64,000 nucleotides of DNA from Methylobacterium persicinum (GTDB lineage Bacteria > Pseudomonadota > Alphaproteobacteria > Rhizobiales > Beijerinckiaceae). The first letter of the stretch is position 1. Each line of letters starts with the position of its first letter. The position numbers and the translations under genes are program-made. Of the stretch, positions 1 through 8,689 are shown piece after piece. The stretch is from assembly GCF_022179525.1 (NCBI RefSeq), contig NZ_BPQX01000018.1, positions 124,001 through 188,000 of the forward strand, written 5' to 3'. The notes below the pieces were generated by a model. That model saw nothing but the letters and a program-made list of their open reading frames with translations, did not search any database and was not told where the DNA came from.

Positions 1-280
1 CCGTGGCGGCGGGGACGTCGACGTTGTCGACGCCGATCCCCGCCCGCCCGATCACCTTCAGCCGGGTGGCGGCCTCCAGCACCTTGGGCGTGACCTTCGT
101 GGCGGACCGGATGGCCAAGCCGTCATAGGCGCCGATCTCACGGATCAGCGCGTCCCGGTCCTTGCCAAGATCGGGGCGGAAATCGACCGCGATGCCGCGG
201 TCTCGGAAGATCCCGACCGCCGCATCGGAGAGGGCGTCGGAGACGAGGACTCGTTTCGGGGATGACGTCTGCGCGGGCAT
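1..280 (-). CDS. serA: D-3-phosphoglycerate dehydrogenase, N-terminal part (runs off the window)
   Basis: This would catalyse the first step of serine synthesis, NAD-dependent oxidation of 3-phosphoglycerate. About 93 N-terminal residues are visible. They include KRVLVSDALSDAA, the substrate-domain stretch YDGLAIRSATKVT and the hallmark RAGIGVDNVDVPAAT, which match the D-isomer 2-hydroxyacid dehydrogenase N-terminal domain. The ATG at 280-278 is the only good start. It lies downstream of serC on the same strand, separated by about 280 bp that hold an inverted repeat. In methylotrophs using the serine cycle this enzyme feeds serine synthesis for protein rather than the cycle itself. The catalytic and regulatory domains are outside the window. 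Confidence 0.9.
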   Translation of the reverse strand, partial: MPAQTSSPKRVLVSDALSDAAVGIFRDRGIAVDFRPDLGKDRDALIREIGAYDGLAIRSATKVTPKVLEAATRLKVIGRAGIGVDNVDVPAAT

Positions 281-369
281 GGGACCTCCGGCGCTGGAAT
301 GGATCAGGGTGCGCGCGGGCGTGTCCCTCTCGCTCGACAGGATGAGTGCGGCAGCCGTCCCAGCCTACG

Positions 370-477
370 CCTCATCCTGAGGTGCGGCGAAGCCGCCTCG
401 AAGGAGACCTCCAGCGGTCTTAGCGAGTCCTGGAGGCCTCCTTCGAGGCCCGCTTTCGCGGGCACCTCAGGATGAGG
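370..477. repeat. Family A inverted repeat, copy 1 (serC-serA gap)
   Basis: This imperfect palindrome of about 108 bp starts with CCTCATCCTGAGG and ends with its complement CCTCAGGATGAGG. An inner pair, CCTCGAAGGAG and CTCCTTCGAGG, flanks a variable loop. The same element recurs six more times in the window. It contains no ORF and looks like a REP/MITE-type element. Confidence 0.85.
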
Positions 478-558
478 ATAGGGAACGGGAATGACCCGGA
501 CTTGCCGGGTCCCGCTGCTGCTCCCCTCGAGTAAAGGGGTGTGCTCGCGTCGGAAACG

Positions 559-1728
559 TCAGGCGGCCTGGGTGAGGGCCGCCTTCTCCTGCGCGAAGGC
601 CCAGTCGAGCCAGGGGAGCAGCGCCTCGATGTCGGCGGTCTCCACCGTCGCCCCGCACCAGATCCGCAGGCCGGCGGGCGCGTCCCGGTAGGCAGCGATG
701 TCGAGGGCGACGCCCTCCTTCTCCAGGCGGGAGGCGATGCCCTTGGCGAGCGCCGCCACGGCGTCGTCGCCCTTGGCGAGCACGTCGGGATCCGCGATCA
801 CGAGGCATACGCCGGTGTTCGACCGGGTCGCCGGATCGACGGCGAGGGGGGCTACCCACGCCGTCCGGTCCACCCAGGCATACAACGCCGCCGCGTTGGC
901 GTCGGCCCGGGCATGGAGGGCCGGCAACCCGCCGATCCGCTTCGCCCAGGTCAGCGTGTCGAGGTAATCCTCCACCGCCAGCATCGAGGGCGTGTTGATC
1001 GTGTCGCCCTTGAAGATACCCTCGATCAGCTTGCCGCCGTTGGTGAGGCGGAACACCTTCGGCAGGGGCCACGACGGCGTGTGGCTCTCCAAACGCGCCA
1101 CGGCCCGGGGCGACAGGATCAGCATCCCGTGCGCGGCCTCGCCGCCCATCACCTTCTGCCAGGAGAAGGTCACGACATCGAGCTTGGCCCAGTCCAGCGG
1201 CTGCGCGAAGGCGGCGGAGGTTGCGTCGCAGATCGTCAGCCCCTCGCGGTCGAAGGCGATCCAGTCACCGTTCGGCACCTTCACCCCGGCGGCCGTGCCG
1301 TTCCAGGTGAAGACCACGTCGCTGTGCTTCGTGTCGATGGCCGACAGGTCCGGCAGGACGCCATAGGGCGTCTGATGGATCGCCGGTTCGATCCTGAGCT
1401 GCTTGAGGGCGTCGGTGACCCACTCCTTGCCGAAGGCTTCCCAGGCGGCGACGGCCACCGGGCGACAGCCCAGCAGGGTCCACATCGCCATCTCGACGGC
1501 GCCGGTATCGGAGGCGGGGACGATGCCGATCCGATAATCGGCCGGGACCTGCAGCACCTCGCGGGTCAGGTCGATGGCCCGGGCGAGCTTGGCCTTGCCC
1601 AGCGGAGAGCGGTGGGACCGGCCGAGCGCCGCATCGGCCAGGGCCTCGGGGGTCCAGCCGGGGCGCTTGGCGCAGGGGCCGGACGAAAAGTGGTTCACGC
1701 GCGGTCGCGCGGTGGGGCGAGCACTCAT
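559..1728 (-). CDS. serC: Phosphoserine aminotransferase
   Basis: The enzyme transaminates 3-phosphohydroxypyruvate with glutamate, the second step of serine synthesis, and depends on PLP. The product from ATG 1728 is 389 aa, the usual length of the alphaproteobacterial form. Visible landmarks are [14 protein letters not shown] at the N-terminus, [11 protein letters not shown], the acidic patch ICDATSAAF and the PLP-lysine region [17 protein letters not shown] longer reading frame extends 63 codons upstream but lacks family similarity. The ATG at 1728 has AAGGA about 9 nt before it. It precedes serA on the same strand, so the two may be co-expressed despite the repeat between them. Confidence 0.93.
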   Translation of the reverse strand: MSARPTARPRVNHFSSGPCAKRPGWTPEALADAALGRSHRSPLGKAKLARAIDLTREVLQVPADYRIGIVPASDTGAVEMAMWTLLGCRPVAVAAWEAFGKEWVTDALKQLRIEPAIHQTPYGVLPDLSAIDTKHSDVVFTWNGTAAGVKVPNGDWIAFDREGLTICDATSAAFAQPLDWAKLDVVTFSWQKVMGGEAAHGMLILSPRAVARLESHTPSWPLPKVFRLTNGGKLIEGIFKGDTINTPSMLAVEDYLDTLTWAKRIGGLPALHARADANAAALYAWVDRTAWVAPLAVDPATRSNTGVCLVIADPDVLAKGDDAVAALAKGIASRLEKEGVALDIAAYRDAPAGLRIWCGATVETADIEALLPWLDWAFAQEKAALTQAA

Positions 1729-1915
1729 GATGATCCATCCTTGCAGATGGGCGCTCCTCGTTGGGGAGGAGTGTCCCGCCGCCGCCTCTGCGCCCAAACG
1801 TGGCCGGTGGCAAGCCCGATCCGTGCTGGGACGAAGCCCGGACACCGCTGGGAACGGGCAATTAAGGACGGCCCGGTAGCCTGAAGTGGTACCGCGTTGC
1901 GTTCCAGGTGCACCC

Positions 1916-2095
1916 ATGTCCTACGAAGATGCCGCCATCCTCGCGGTCTTCACGATTGTCTTCGCCGTCGTGATCGCCCTGCTTCCCCGCGGGCGGAAAG
2001 CCGACCTGCTTGAGCGGCCGCAGGCCCACGTGCTGGAATTCGACCCGCTCATTCTCGATGCCGACGGCCCGGTCCTCGATCTCGAAGCCGCCTGA
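1916..2095 (+). CDS. Small single-pass membrane protein, 59 aa
   Basis: The family is not recognised. The N-terminal half ([18 protein letters not shown], residues 5-22) forms one membrane segment, followed by an arginine/lysine patch ([12 protein letters not shown]) and an acidic tail with [11 protein letters not shown], so the tail is probably cytoplasmic. It sits alone between serC (divergent) and trmD (convergent). The ATG at 1916 was chosen because the ten upstream codons precede the hydrophobic segment with unlikely residues. It could be a small regulator or a spurious ORF, but the clean membrane segment and codon bias favour a gene. Confidence 0.6.
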   Translation: MSYEDAAILAVFTIVFAVVIALLPRGRKADLLERPQAHVLEFDPLILDADGPVLDLEAA

Positions 2096-2101
2096 GCGTC
2101 C

Positions 2102-2812
2102 TCAGGACCGGCTCCGGGTCAGGAGGTCCGGCCGGCGTTCCGCCGTGATCCGCTCGGCCTGCTCCCGCCGCCACCGGGCGATGGCGCCGTGGTTGCCGCC
2201 GCTCAGCACGTCGGGAATCGCCTGGCCCTCCCATTCCCGGGGCCGGGTGTAGTGCGGGTATTCGAGGAGGCCGCCCTCGAAGCTTTCCTCGACGCCCGAT
2301 TCGGCCTTGCCCATCACCCCGGGCAGCAGGCGCACGCAGGCATCGAGGAGCGTCAGGGCCGCGATCTCGCCGCCCGAGAGGACGTAATCGCCGATCGAGA
2401 CCTCCTCCAGGCCGCGCCCGGCGATGACGCGCTCGTCCACGCCCTCGAACCGGCCGCAGACGACGAGCACGCCCGGACCCTCCGCCAACTCGCGCACCCG
2501 CTCCTGCCTGAGGGGACGCCCCCTGGGGGACATGAGCAGCCGGGGGCGGGGATCGTCCGGCGGTGCCGCGGCATCGATGGCCGCCCCCAGGACATCGCAG
2601 CGCAGGACCATGCCCGCCCCGCCGCCGGAGGGAGTGTCGTCCACCGTCCGATGCCGCCCGAGCCCGTGCTCGCGGATGTTGCGGGCCTCCAGGCTCCACT
2701 CGCCGCGGGCGAGGGCGTCCCCCGACAGCGAGACGCCGAGCGGCCCGGGGAACATCTCCGGGTACAAGGTGAGGATCGTCGCCCGCCAGGGCGTTTCGCG
2801 GGTGCGCGTCAT
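2102..2812 (-). CDS. trmD: tRNA (guanine37-N1)-methyltransferase
   Basis: TrmD methylates G37 next to the anticodon and prevents +1 frameshifting. The 236-aa product has the SPOUT-family signatures: [14 protein letters not shown] at the N-terminus, [40 protein letters not shown] (the knot that binds SAM) and [11 protein letters not shown]. The ATG at 2812 begins the conserved region directly; the frame upstream is non-coding. It is usually placed right after rimM. Here it is separated from rimM by a convergently oriented methyltransferase gene, so it must have its own promoter in the 75 bp shared with that divergent gene. No rplS follows it. Confidence 0.95.
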   Translation of the reverse strand: MTRTRETPWRATILTLYPEMFPGPLGVSLSGDALARGEWSLEARNIREHGLGRHRTVDDTPSGGGAGMVLRCDVLGAAIDAAAPPDDPRPRLLMSPRGRPLRQERVRELAEGPGVLVVCGRFEGVDERVIAGRGLEEVSIGDYVLSGGEIAALTLLDACVRLLPGVMGKAESGVEESFEGGLLEYPHYTRPREWEGQAIPDVLSGGNHGAIARWRREQAERITAERRPDLLTRSRS

Positions 2813-2887
2813 GACGCTCCATCGCCCGACCGGTGCGGCACGGTCAACGCGGCGGGCACCGGGGCGGCCCGGACGGGTTGTCGGGGG

Positions 2888-3616
2888 ATGATCCGCTCCC
2901 TGCCTTTCGCCGTCTGCCTCGCCCTTGCCCCCCTCGTGCCGGTCCAGGCTGCGGGACCGCTGGCACCGTCGGGGGCGCCGGCCGACGCCTTCCCGAAGCC
3001 CGACCGTCCGGTGGCCGAGATCGTGGCACCGCAATGGACGGCCGAGGCCGAGCGGGACAAGGACGGCGAGTTCAAGACCGTCGCCCGCGCCCTGCACATC
3101 GCCCCCGGCGAGACCGTGGCCGATATCGGCGCTGGCAGCGGCTACTATGTGGTGCGCCTCAGCCCCCTTGTCGGCGAGACGGGCAAGGTCCTCGCGGAGG
3201 ACGTCACGCCCGCCTACCTCGCGAGCCTCGAACGGCGGGTGAAGGGTATGGACAACGTGACGGTGGTGCGCGGCGAGCCCCACGACCCGCGCCTGCCGGC
3301 GAACTCCGTCGATGCGGTGGTGCTCGTGCACATGTACCACGAGATCACCCAGCCCTTCGGACTGCTCTACAACCTCGCGCCGGCCATGCGGCCGGGCGGC
3401 CGAGTCGGCATCGTCGATGCGAACGACATTCCCTCCCGGCACGGCACACCGCCAGCTCTCCTGCGGTGTGAATTGTCCGCCGCCGGCTACCGGGAAACGG
3501 GGTTCCACCCGCTGAAGGATGGCGTCTACCTCGCGGTGTTCGAGGCGCCATCGCCGGAGAATCGGCCGAAGCCGGAGGCGATCCGTCCCTGCCGGGATAC
3601 GGCAACGGCCCGATAA
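2888..3616 (+). CDS. Exported class I SAM-dependent methyltransferase
   Basis: The protein is 242 aa. It starts with a signal peptide ([17 protein letters not shown], about residues 4-20), then a Rossmann methyltransferase domain with the SAM motif [13 protein letters not shown] near residue 78 and the motif IV-like [12 protein letters not shown]. An exported methyltransferase fold of this type is a known but poorly understood alphaproteobacterial group, and its substrate cannot be read from the sequence. It is divergent from trmD and convergent with rimM, so it interrupts the usual rimM-trmD order. The ATG at 2888 starts the signal peptide. The last 20 residues are polar and not conserved in the fold. 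Confidence 0.8.
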   Translation: MIRSLPFAVCLALAPLVPVQAAGPLAPSGAPADAFPKPDRPVAEIVAPQWTAEAERDKDGEFKTVARALHIAPGETVADIGAGSGYYVVRLSPLVGETGKVLAEDVTPAYLASLERRVKGMDNVTVVRGEPHDPRLPANSVDAVVLVHMYHEITQPFGLLYNLAPAMRPGGRVGIVDANDIPSRHGTPPALLRCELSAAGYRETGFHPLKDGVYLAVFEAPSPENRPKPEAIRPCRDTATAR

Positions 3617-3844
3617 AGATCCCGCTTCATTGCTGCACACTCAAAGCTCAACGGCACGCTGCTTGAGCGATCAAGGTCCGCTTGCAATAACGGCCACGCT
3701 CAAGGCGCCTCTCCGGCCCGAAGGCCCTCGCTACGGGGCTTGCGGCGGAATTGATCGGCCGTCGCCCCCGCGAGGGTGAGGAGATCGATCGGAGAGGAGG
3801 TGATGTCGTGTGCTCGGAATACCGATTCTCACCGTCACCGTGAG
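3617..3844. other. Non-coding gap between convergent genes
   Basis: No credible gene is seen. An 8-bp inverted repeat (CTTGAGCG at 3662 with CGCTCAAG ending at 3704) follows the methyltransferase and could be a weak terminator for it. The rest is featureless apart from the strong terminator described next. Confidence 0.5.
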
Positions 3845-3886
3845 TAAAAATGCCAGCGCGTGGTCGTTGACCATCGCGCTGGCATT
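3845..3886 (-). terminator. Intrinsic terminator of the ffh-rimM operon
   Basis: A nearly perfect hairpin has outer arms AATGCCAGCGCG and CGCGCTGGCATT and inner arms TGGTC and GACCA around a GTT loop. Read on the minus strand it is followed by TTTTT, the order expected downstream of rimM, which stops at 4000. Confidence 0.85.
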
Positions 3887-3999
3887 CAAGCTCATATAGC
3901 AGCAGAGCAAAGAAGCCGGGGCGAGGTAGCGCTTTCCCCGGCTCCGTCCCAAGAATAAATCCCCGGCGCCTGAATTTCAATCGCTTCGCTTGAACTGGC

Positions 4000-4677
4000 T
4001 CAGCCCGGATCGTCTGCGGGCTTCGGCCCTGGCGCCTCGAACAGGTCTTCGGGCAGCGCGACGGTGATCCGCCGGGCTTGCAGGTCGAGGACGGGGACGA
4101 ATGCCTTGGTGAAGGGTAGGAGCGCCGTCGCACCACCCGCGGCCGGGCGCAGTTCCAGGAGATCGCCGCCGCCGTAGTTCGGCACGGCGACGACGGTCGC
4201 GACGATGGTCCCCGACGCATCGACCGCGGTGGCGCCGATCAGGTCGGTGGTGAAGAACTCGTCCGCTTCCTCCGTGCGCCCCAGGCGGGCGCGGGGGACG
4301 TAGACCGCGAGCCGGTTCAGCGCCTCGGCGGCGGTGCGGCCGGAGACGCCGTGAACGCGGGCGATCAGCATGTCGGGCGCGGAGCCGGCAGCGGGGCGGA
4401 CCTCGGCGAGGGTCAAAGCCCGCCCGTCGGCGGTCATCAGCGGGCCGTAGCCCGCGATGCCCAGGGGCTCGGCCGTGTACGATTTGAGCCGAACCTCGCC
4501 GTGAAGCCCGTGCGCCCGCCCGAACTCGCCCATCAGGACGAGATCCGGGTCGAGGGCGGGGGCGGGCGGCTTCGGCGCGGGGGGCTTGGCCGAGGTCGCG
4601 GCCTCCGGCGTGAGGGCCGGAGGCCGGGCGCGGCGGGCGCCGTCCCGGGAGTGAGGACCTGCGGGGCGGCGCGTCAC
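4000..4677 (-). CDS. rimM: Ribosome maturation factor RimM
   Basis: RimM binds ribosomal protein S19 and helps mature the 30S subunit head. The recognisable part has the RimM domain ([20 protein letters not shown]) and the PRC-barrel domain ([29 protein letters not shown] and [12 protein letters not shown]). The chosen GTG at 4677 lies 11 nt after the rpsP stop and gives 225 aa, with a proline- and alanine-rich N-terminal extension of about 48 residues. An alternative ATG at 4533 gives 177 aa, which is closer to the family norm. The extension may be real, since the frame stays open and continuous with rpsP spacing. It is the last gene of the operon before the terminator. Confidence 0.88.
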   Translation of the reverse strand: MTRRPAGPHSRDGARRARPPALTPEAATSAKPPAPKPPAPALDPDLVLMGEFGRAHGLHGEVRLKSYTAEPLGIAGYGPLMTADGRALTLAEVRPAAGSAPDMLIARVHGVSGRTAAEALNRLAVYVPRARLGRTEEADEFFTTDLIGATAVDASGTIVATVVAVPNYGGGDLLELRPAAGGATALLPFTKAFVPVLDLQARRITVALPEDLFEAPGPKPADDPG

Positions 4678-4688
4678 CAGTCGGCGCC

Positions 4689-5051
4689 TTAAGCGGCGGC
4701 GTCCTCGGCCGGGGCGGCGGCCTTCTCGGCGCGCTTGGCGGCCCGCTCCTTGGACTTCTCGCCCGGCTCGGCCTTCTGCGGGTTGTTGCGGGCCGGACGC
4801 TTGGCGAGGCCGGCCTGGTCGAGGAAGCGCAGGACGCGGTCCGTCGGCTGCGCGCCCTTGGCGAGCCAGCTCTGGATCTTCTCGTTGTCGAGAACGACGC
4901 GGGCCGGATCGTCCTTGGCCTTCATCGGGTCGTAGGCGCCGACCTTGTCGATGAAGCGGCCGTCGCGGGGCGAGCGGGCGTCGGCGACGACGATGCGGTA
5001 GTAGGGGCGCTTCTTGGCGCCGCCGCGGGTGAGACGGATCTTGAGCGACAT
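4689..5051 (-). CDS. rpsP: 30S ribosomal protein S16
   Basis: S16 is a primary 16S rRNA-binding protein needed for 30S assembly. The N-terminal 80 residues are typical ([20 protein letters not shown], then [16 protein letters not shown]). The 120-aa length includes a lysine-, glutamate- and alanine-rich tail of about 35 residues beyond the conserved fold, as is common in alphaproteobacteria. The ATG at 5051 is unambiguous. It lies between the chorismate mutase gene and rimM on the same strand. Confidence 0.97.
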   Translation of the reverse strand: MSLKIRLTRGGAKKRPYYRIVVADARSPRDGRFIDKVGAYDPMKAKDDPARVVLDNEKIQSWLAKGAQPTDRVLRFLDQAGLAKRPARNNPQKAEPGEKSKERAAKRAEKAAAPAEDAAA

Positions 5052-5060
5052 GGTGTGTTC

Positions 5061-5390
5061 CTAGTCTTGGTTGTCGACCGTGGCGCCGTGCTCGGCCGCG
5101 ATCGTCTGGTGGTGCCGGATGACTTCCTTGACGACGAACGCCAGAAACTTCTCGGCGAAATCGGGGTCGAGCTTGGCATCGACCGCGAGTTTGCGGAGCC
5201 GGGCGACCTGACGGGCCTCCCGGTCCGGATCGGAAGGGGGAATCCCCTTGCGGGCCTTCAGCTCGCCGACCCGCTGCGTGCAGCGGAAGCGCTCGGCGAG
5301 CAGGTGGATCAGGGCTGCATCGAAGTTGTCGATGCTGTCGCGCAGGCGCGCGAGCTCGGGATCGACGGCTTGAGCAGAAAGGATCGTCAT
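5061..5390 (-). CDS. Chorismate mutase, AroQ class
   Basis: This 109-aa all-helical enzyme converts chorismate to prephenate for phenylalanine and tyrosine. It has the AroQ pattern: [20 protein letters not shown] (start of helix 1 with the active-site arginine), [20 protein letters not shown] and a later [20 protein letters not shown]. Its ATG overlaps the ffh stop codon (ATGA at 5390-5387), so translation is coupled. An aromatic amino acid gene within the ffh-rpsP-rimM ribosomal/SRP operon is unusual outside Rhizobiales and relatives, and it ties aromatic synthesis to translation capacity. Confidence 0.92.
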   Translation of the reverse strand: MTILSAQAVDPELARLRDSIDNFDAALIHLLAERFRCTQRVGELKARKGIPPSDPDREARQVARLRKLAVDAKLDPDFAEKFLAFVVKEVIRHHQTIAAEHGATVDNQD

Positions 5391-6958
5391 TTCTTCTTCC
5401 CGAACGGCAGGCCGCCCAGCCCGGGGAGCTTCGGCCCCCCGAGGCCCGGCAGGCCCGGCAACTTCGGCATCCCGCCGCCGCCCCCGAGGCCCGGCGGCAT
5501 CGGCGGCAGCTTGCCGCCGAACTGCTTCTCCAGGGCGGCGATCTGTTCCGGCGTCGGCTCCGGCATCCCCGGGGGCAGGCCGGGCATGCCCCCCGGCATC
5601 CCGCCGCCACCGCTGCCGAGCCCGAACATCGAGCCCAGGGCCTGCCCGATGCCGCGCTTGCCCGAGCCCATCGCCTTCATCATGTCGGCCATGGTCCGGT
5701 GCATCTTCAGGAGCTTGTTGATCTCCGAGACGTCGACGCCCGAACCCGCCGCGATGCGCTTCTTCCGGGAATTCTTCAGAAGATCCGGGTTCTTGCGCTC
5801 CTGCGGGGTCATCGAGGAGATGATCGCCCGCTGGCGCTTGAACATCTTCTCGTCGAGGTTGGCGCCCTCGACCTGCTTCTTGATCTGCCCCATGCCGGGC
5901 AGCATCCCCATCAGGCCGCCGATGCCGCCCATGCGCTCCATTTGCGCGAGCTGCATGGACAGGTCCTCCAGGTCGAACTTGCCCTTGCGCATCTTCTCCG
6001 CGGTGCGGAGCGCCTGCTCGTGGTCGATGGTCTCGGCGGCCTTCTCGACCAGCGAGACGATGTCGCCCATGCCGAGGATTCGGTTGGCCACCCGCGCCGG
6101 GTGGAACTCCTCCAGCGCGTCGACCTTCTCGCCAGTGCCGACGAGCTTGATCGGCTTGCCGGTGACGGCGCGCATCGACAGCGCCGCGCCGCCGCGGGAA
6201 TCGCCGTCCATCCGGGTGAGGACGATGCCCGTCACCCCGAGCCGCTGGTCGAAGGCGCGGGCAGTGTTCACCGCGTCCTGCCCGGTCAGGGCGTCGGCGA
6301 CGAGAAGCACCTCGTGGGGGTTCGTGGCCGCCTTCACCTCGGCGGCCTCGGCCATCAGGGCCTCATCGACCGTGGTCCGGCCGGCGGTGTCGAGCATCAC
6401 CACGTCGAAGCCGCCGAGCCTGGCGGCCTCCATCGCCCGGCGGGCGATCTGCACCGCCGACTGCCCGGCGACGATGGGCAGGCTTTCGACGCCGACCTGC
6501 TTCGCCAGCACCGCCAGCTGCTCCATGGCGGCGGGGCGGCGCGTGTCGAGGGAAGCGAGCAGCACCTTTCGACGCTCGCGCTCGCTGAGGCGGCGGGCGA
6601 TCTTGGCGGTGGTGGTGGTCTTGCCCGAGCCCTGCAGGCCGACCATCAGGATCGGCACCGGGGCGGGGGCGTTCAGGCTGATCACCTCGGCATCGGTGCC
6701 GAGCATCGTCACCAACTCGTCGTTGACGAGCTTGACCACCATCTGGCCCGGCGTCACCGACTTCAGCACCGTGGCGCCGACGGCCTTCTCGCGGACCCTG
6801 TCGGTGAAGCCGCGCACTACCTCGAGGGCGACGTCCGCCTCCAGCAGGGCCCGGCGCACCTCGCGCATGGCGGCGGTGACGTCGGCCTCGGTGAGGGCGC
6901 CCCGGCGGGTGAGGCCGGAGAGGATACCGGAAAGCCGGTCGGAAAGTCCTTCGAACAT
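5387..6958 (-). CDS. ffh: Signal recognition particle protein Ffh
   Basis: Ffh is the SRP54 GTPase that binds 4.5S RNA and signal sequences and delivers ribosomes to FtsY. The 523-aa product has the N domain, the P-loop [42 protein letters not shown] and [14 protein letters not shown]. The methionine-rich M domain follows, with [14 protein letters not shown]. The last 90 or so residues are an unusually long glycine-, proline- and methionine-rich tail ([10 protein letters not shown] repeats) that ends in GKKK. The gene leads an operon with chorismate mutase, rpsP and rimM, and the small protein at 6969 is just upstream on the same strand. Confidence 0.96.
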   Translation of the reverse strand: MFEGLSDRLSGILSGLTRRGALTEADVTAAMREVRRALLEADVALEVVRGFTDRVREKAVGATVLKSVTPGQMVVKLVNDELVTMLGTDAEVISLNAPAPVPILMVGLQGSGKTTTTAKIARRLSERERRKVLLASLDTRRPAAMEQLAVLAKQVGVESLPIVAGQSAVQIARRAMEAARLGGFDVVMLDTAGRTTVDEALMAEAAEVKAATNPHEVLLVADALTGQDAVNTARAFDQRLGVTGIVLTRMDGDSRGGAALSMRAVTGKPIKLVGTGEKVDALEEFHPARVANRILGMGDIVSLVEKAAETIDHEQALRTAEKMRKGKFDLEDLSMQLAQMERMGGIGGLMGMLPGMGQIKKQVEGANLDEKMFKRQRAIISSMTPQERKNPDLLKNSRKKRIAAGSGVDVSEINKLLKMHRTMADMMKAMGSGKRGIGQALGSMFGLGSGGGGMPGGMPGLPPGMPEPTPEQIAALEKQFGGKLPPMPPGLGGGGGMPKLPGLPGLGGPKLPGLGGLPFGKKK

Positions 6959-6968
6959 GCCCGGCCCG

Positions 6969-7187
6969 TTACTGCTCGAGCCCGGCGCGGGAGACCCGGC
7001 GGGCCTGCAGCGCCGCCTCGAAACCCTGGATCGCGCGGGCGAACTTGTCCCGGCACTCGGGGTTGCAGAACCCGACGACGGCGCCGTTGTAGAGGGTCAG
7101 CGAATCGGCGGCGATCGGCTTGCCCGACCAGGGGCAGGCCTCGTTCACCGCGTCTTCGATCTTCAGCACGTTCTGCTCGGCCACCAT
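6969..7187 (-). CDS. Small cysteine-containing protein resembling YHS/zinc-binding domains, 72 aa
   Basis: The protein has CPWSGKPI at residues 18-25 and GFCNPECRDKF near residue 45. Three cysteines in a CPxxGKxI...FCxxxCRDKF arrangement recall YHS or TRASH-type metal-binding domains. Such short proteins are sometimes labelled glutathione S-transferase by homology transfer, but no GST fold is visible. GGAGG lies 11 nt before the ATG at 7187; an 18-codon longer version beginning with MGVGLV lacks such a site. The gene is 10 bp upstream of ffh on the same strand, so it probably starts the operon. Metal binding is inference. Confidence 0.7.
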   Translation of the reverse strand: MVAEQNVLKIEDAVNEACPWSGKPIAADSLTLYNGAVVGFCNPECRDKFARAIQGFEAALQARRVSRAGLEQ

Positions 7188-7423
7188 GCGGTGTTTGCCT
7201 CCGCCACCGGACCCGCCCTCGGCGACCAGCCCAACACCCATCGCGCCCGAGGGCGCAAACGCGCTGTCGGGCGTTGACCTCCGGCCTCTCGGGCCGGTCG
7301 GCGGGTCGTTACAGCGATCGTGTCAGATCGGGAGGGCGGGACCTACCCGGCCATTGGGGAAAAGTCAATTTTCCGTCGGTCCAGGGCACGACTGATCACG
7401 TTGAAGTGGCCCCCAGCCTCTCA

Positions 7424-7532
7424 CCTCATCCTGAGGTGCCCGCGTCAGCGGGCCTCGAAGGAGGGCTCCAGCCTGCCGCGCGATCCCTGGAGCCCTCCTT
7501 CGAGGCGGCTGTCGCCGCACCTCAGGATGAGG
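7424..7532. repeat. Family A inverted repeat, copy 2
   Basis: This full-length copy of about 109 bp has the CCTCATCCTGAGG ends and the inner CCTCGAAGGAGGGCTCCAG arm with its complement. It lies in the 520 bp between the divergent gene at 7187 and the coiled-coil gene at 7708. The remainder of that gap shows nothing further that can be supported. Confidence 0.88.
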
Positions 7533-7707
7533 GGAAGATCTGGAGAAGAAAGTGAACCAACTCGTTCGGGTGAGGCTCAAGCTCACCCAAGGGCGGCGCG
7601 GCGGAACAGTCTCCGCCGAAGGGGTGCGGCGGATCGGTCGCAGGTCTTTACGCTGTGTTAAGTATGTTTGGATTGGGTGGCGGTATCGATTCCCAGGACG
7701 TTGACCG

Positions 7708-8325
7708 ATGTCTGAACCCGCCCGCGCCTTCCCGATTTTCGAGGATGACGATGCCGCGGCGCCGGGCCCCCTGCGGGATTGGCTCGCTGCCATGCGACGG
7801 TACGAGAATGACGCCTTCGATCCGTCGGGCGTGGCGGAGCACGGGGCGAGGCCAGTCCCCGGCTCGGATTGGACGCGGGGACCTCGCACGGTCCTGCCGG
7901 AGCAGGTCGGCGACGCGGCCGAAGTGGCCGACATTTCGGAACTGATGGCCGAGAACCTGATGCTGAAGGCGAAGCTGAAGGTCGAGCATGACCGGCAGGA
8001 TGCCTTGCAGAGCGCATTGGCCGAGCAGATCCGCGAATTGCGTGAGCACATCGCATCTGAAATGGAATCGCTCGAAGGCCTCAGGGCCGAGCAGTCCGCG
8101 GCGCAGGCAGCGGCCGAGGAGTTCCGCTCCGAGCGGGAACACCTCCGCCGGGACCGCGAGGCCCTTCGCGGCGAACGGGACAAGGCCGCCGCCGAGCGCG
8201 ATGCGGCCCGAGGCGAGCGGGACGCCCTGCTGGCCGAGCGCGATGGGCTGCGCGAGGATTGCGACCTGTGGCGGGCACGGGCGGAGGCCCTGGCCCAGCC
8301 CCTGTTCCAGCCCGTCAAGCGCTAA
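7708..8325 (+). CDS. Coiled-coil protein of unknown function, 205 aa
   Basis: The family is not recognised. The first 75 residues are acidic and low in order, with WLAAMRRYENDAFDPSG. Residues 75-195 are a long charged coiled coil with strong heptad character, first leucine-rich (ISELMAENLMLKAKLKV) and then dominated by near-repeats of ERDxxxxERDALxxER. There is no signal peptide and no membrane segment, so a cytoplasmic scaffold or cytoskeletal role is conceivable but is only inference. The gene stands alone; the next unit converges on it from the opposite strand. Confidence 0.75.
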   Translation: MSEPARAFPIFEDDDAAAPGPLRDWLAAMRRYENDAFDPSGVAEHGARPVPGSDWTRGPRTVLPEQVGDAAEVADISELMAENLMLKAKLKVEHDRQDALQSALAEQIRELREHIASEMESLEGLRAEQSAAQAAAEEFRSEREHLRRDREALRGERDKAAAERDAARGERDALLAERDGLREDCDLWRARAEALAQPLFQPVKR

Positions 8326-8352
8326 GATCAGTCACGCGGGTTTTAGAACGAC

Positions 8353-8382
8353 GAAGGGCCACCCCCTTAGGGATGGCCCTTC
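8353..8382. terminator. Hairpin between convergent transcripts
   Basis: GAAGGGCCA pairs with TGGCCCTTC around a short loop. There is no T-run on either side, so termination efficiency is uncertain. The hairpin separates the coiled-coil gene from the small minus-strand unit at 8440-8511. Confidence 0.45.
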
Positions 8383-8439
8383 CATTGCCGGTCCGACACG
8401 TCCGGCGGATCTGGTCCGAGATCGGGTCTCTAGCGTGCC

Positions 8440-8511
8440 TTAGTGCGACACGCCGGAGGCGAAGGTCCAGGTCCGGGAAGCCGAGACGGTCGGCTGATGA
8501 CAATGAGACAC
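8440..8511 (-). CDS. 23-codon ORF with an ideal Shine-Dalgarno
   Basis: The peptide begins MSHCHQPTVSASRT and ends SGVSH, starting at GTG 8511. The eight bases AAAGGAGG stop 7 nt before it, and complementarity to the 3' end of 16S rRNA runs for 17 nt (8511-8527), the strongest initiation signal in the window. The peptide has no signal sequence or membrane segment and resembles no family known to me. Downstream the transcript could fold into GC-rich hairpins before 8353. The unit could be a leader peptide, a small protein, or an RNA that captures ribosomes. It is reported because the initiation signal is so strong, not because the product is recognised. Confidence 0.5.
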   Translation of the reverse strand: MSHCHQPTVSASRTWTFASGVSH

Positions 8512-8689
8512 TGGATCACCTCCTTTCGTTGATTGCTGGGACCCGGAAATTAGGCGGCTCAGGGCGGCTTGAAAAGGGTGCCGGCCTGCGTCCGTTAGCC
8601 CACCCCCTGTGCCCTCCTTTCGCCGCGGGAGGCATGGGGGTAAGACGGCCCGGGGCCTGACGCCCCGCCCCGCCATCGCGATCCCGCCC

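Noticed and set aside
541-1884. A 447-codon plus-strand ORF opposite serC
   Set aside because: It is a shadow of serC in high-GC DNA. Its product is Arg/Gly/His-rich with no fold, and serC has complete family motifs.
5055-7277. A 740-codon ORF opposite ffh and chorismate mutase
   Set aside because: Shadow ORF with Ser/Arg-rich low-complexity product; the minus-strand genes are certain.
8511-8527. A 3' end of 16S rRNA
   Set aside because: Only 17 nt match, with no helix 45 or other rRNA sequence in front. It is explained better as a Shine-Dalgarno on the opposite strand.
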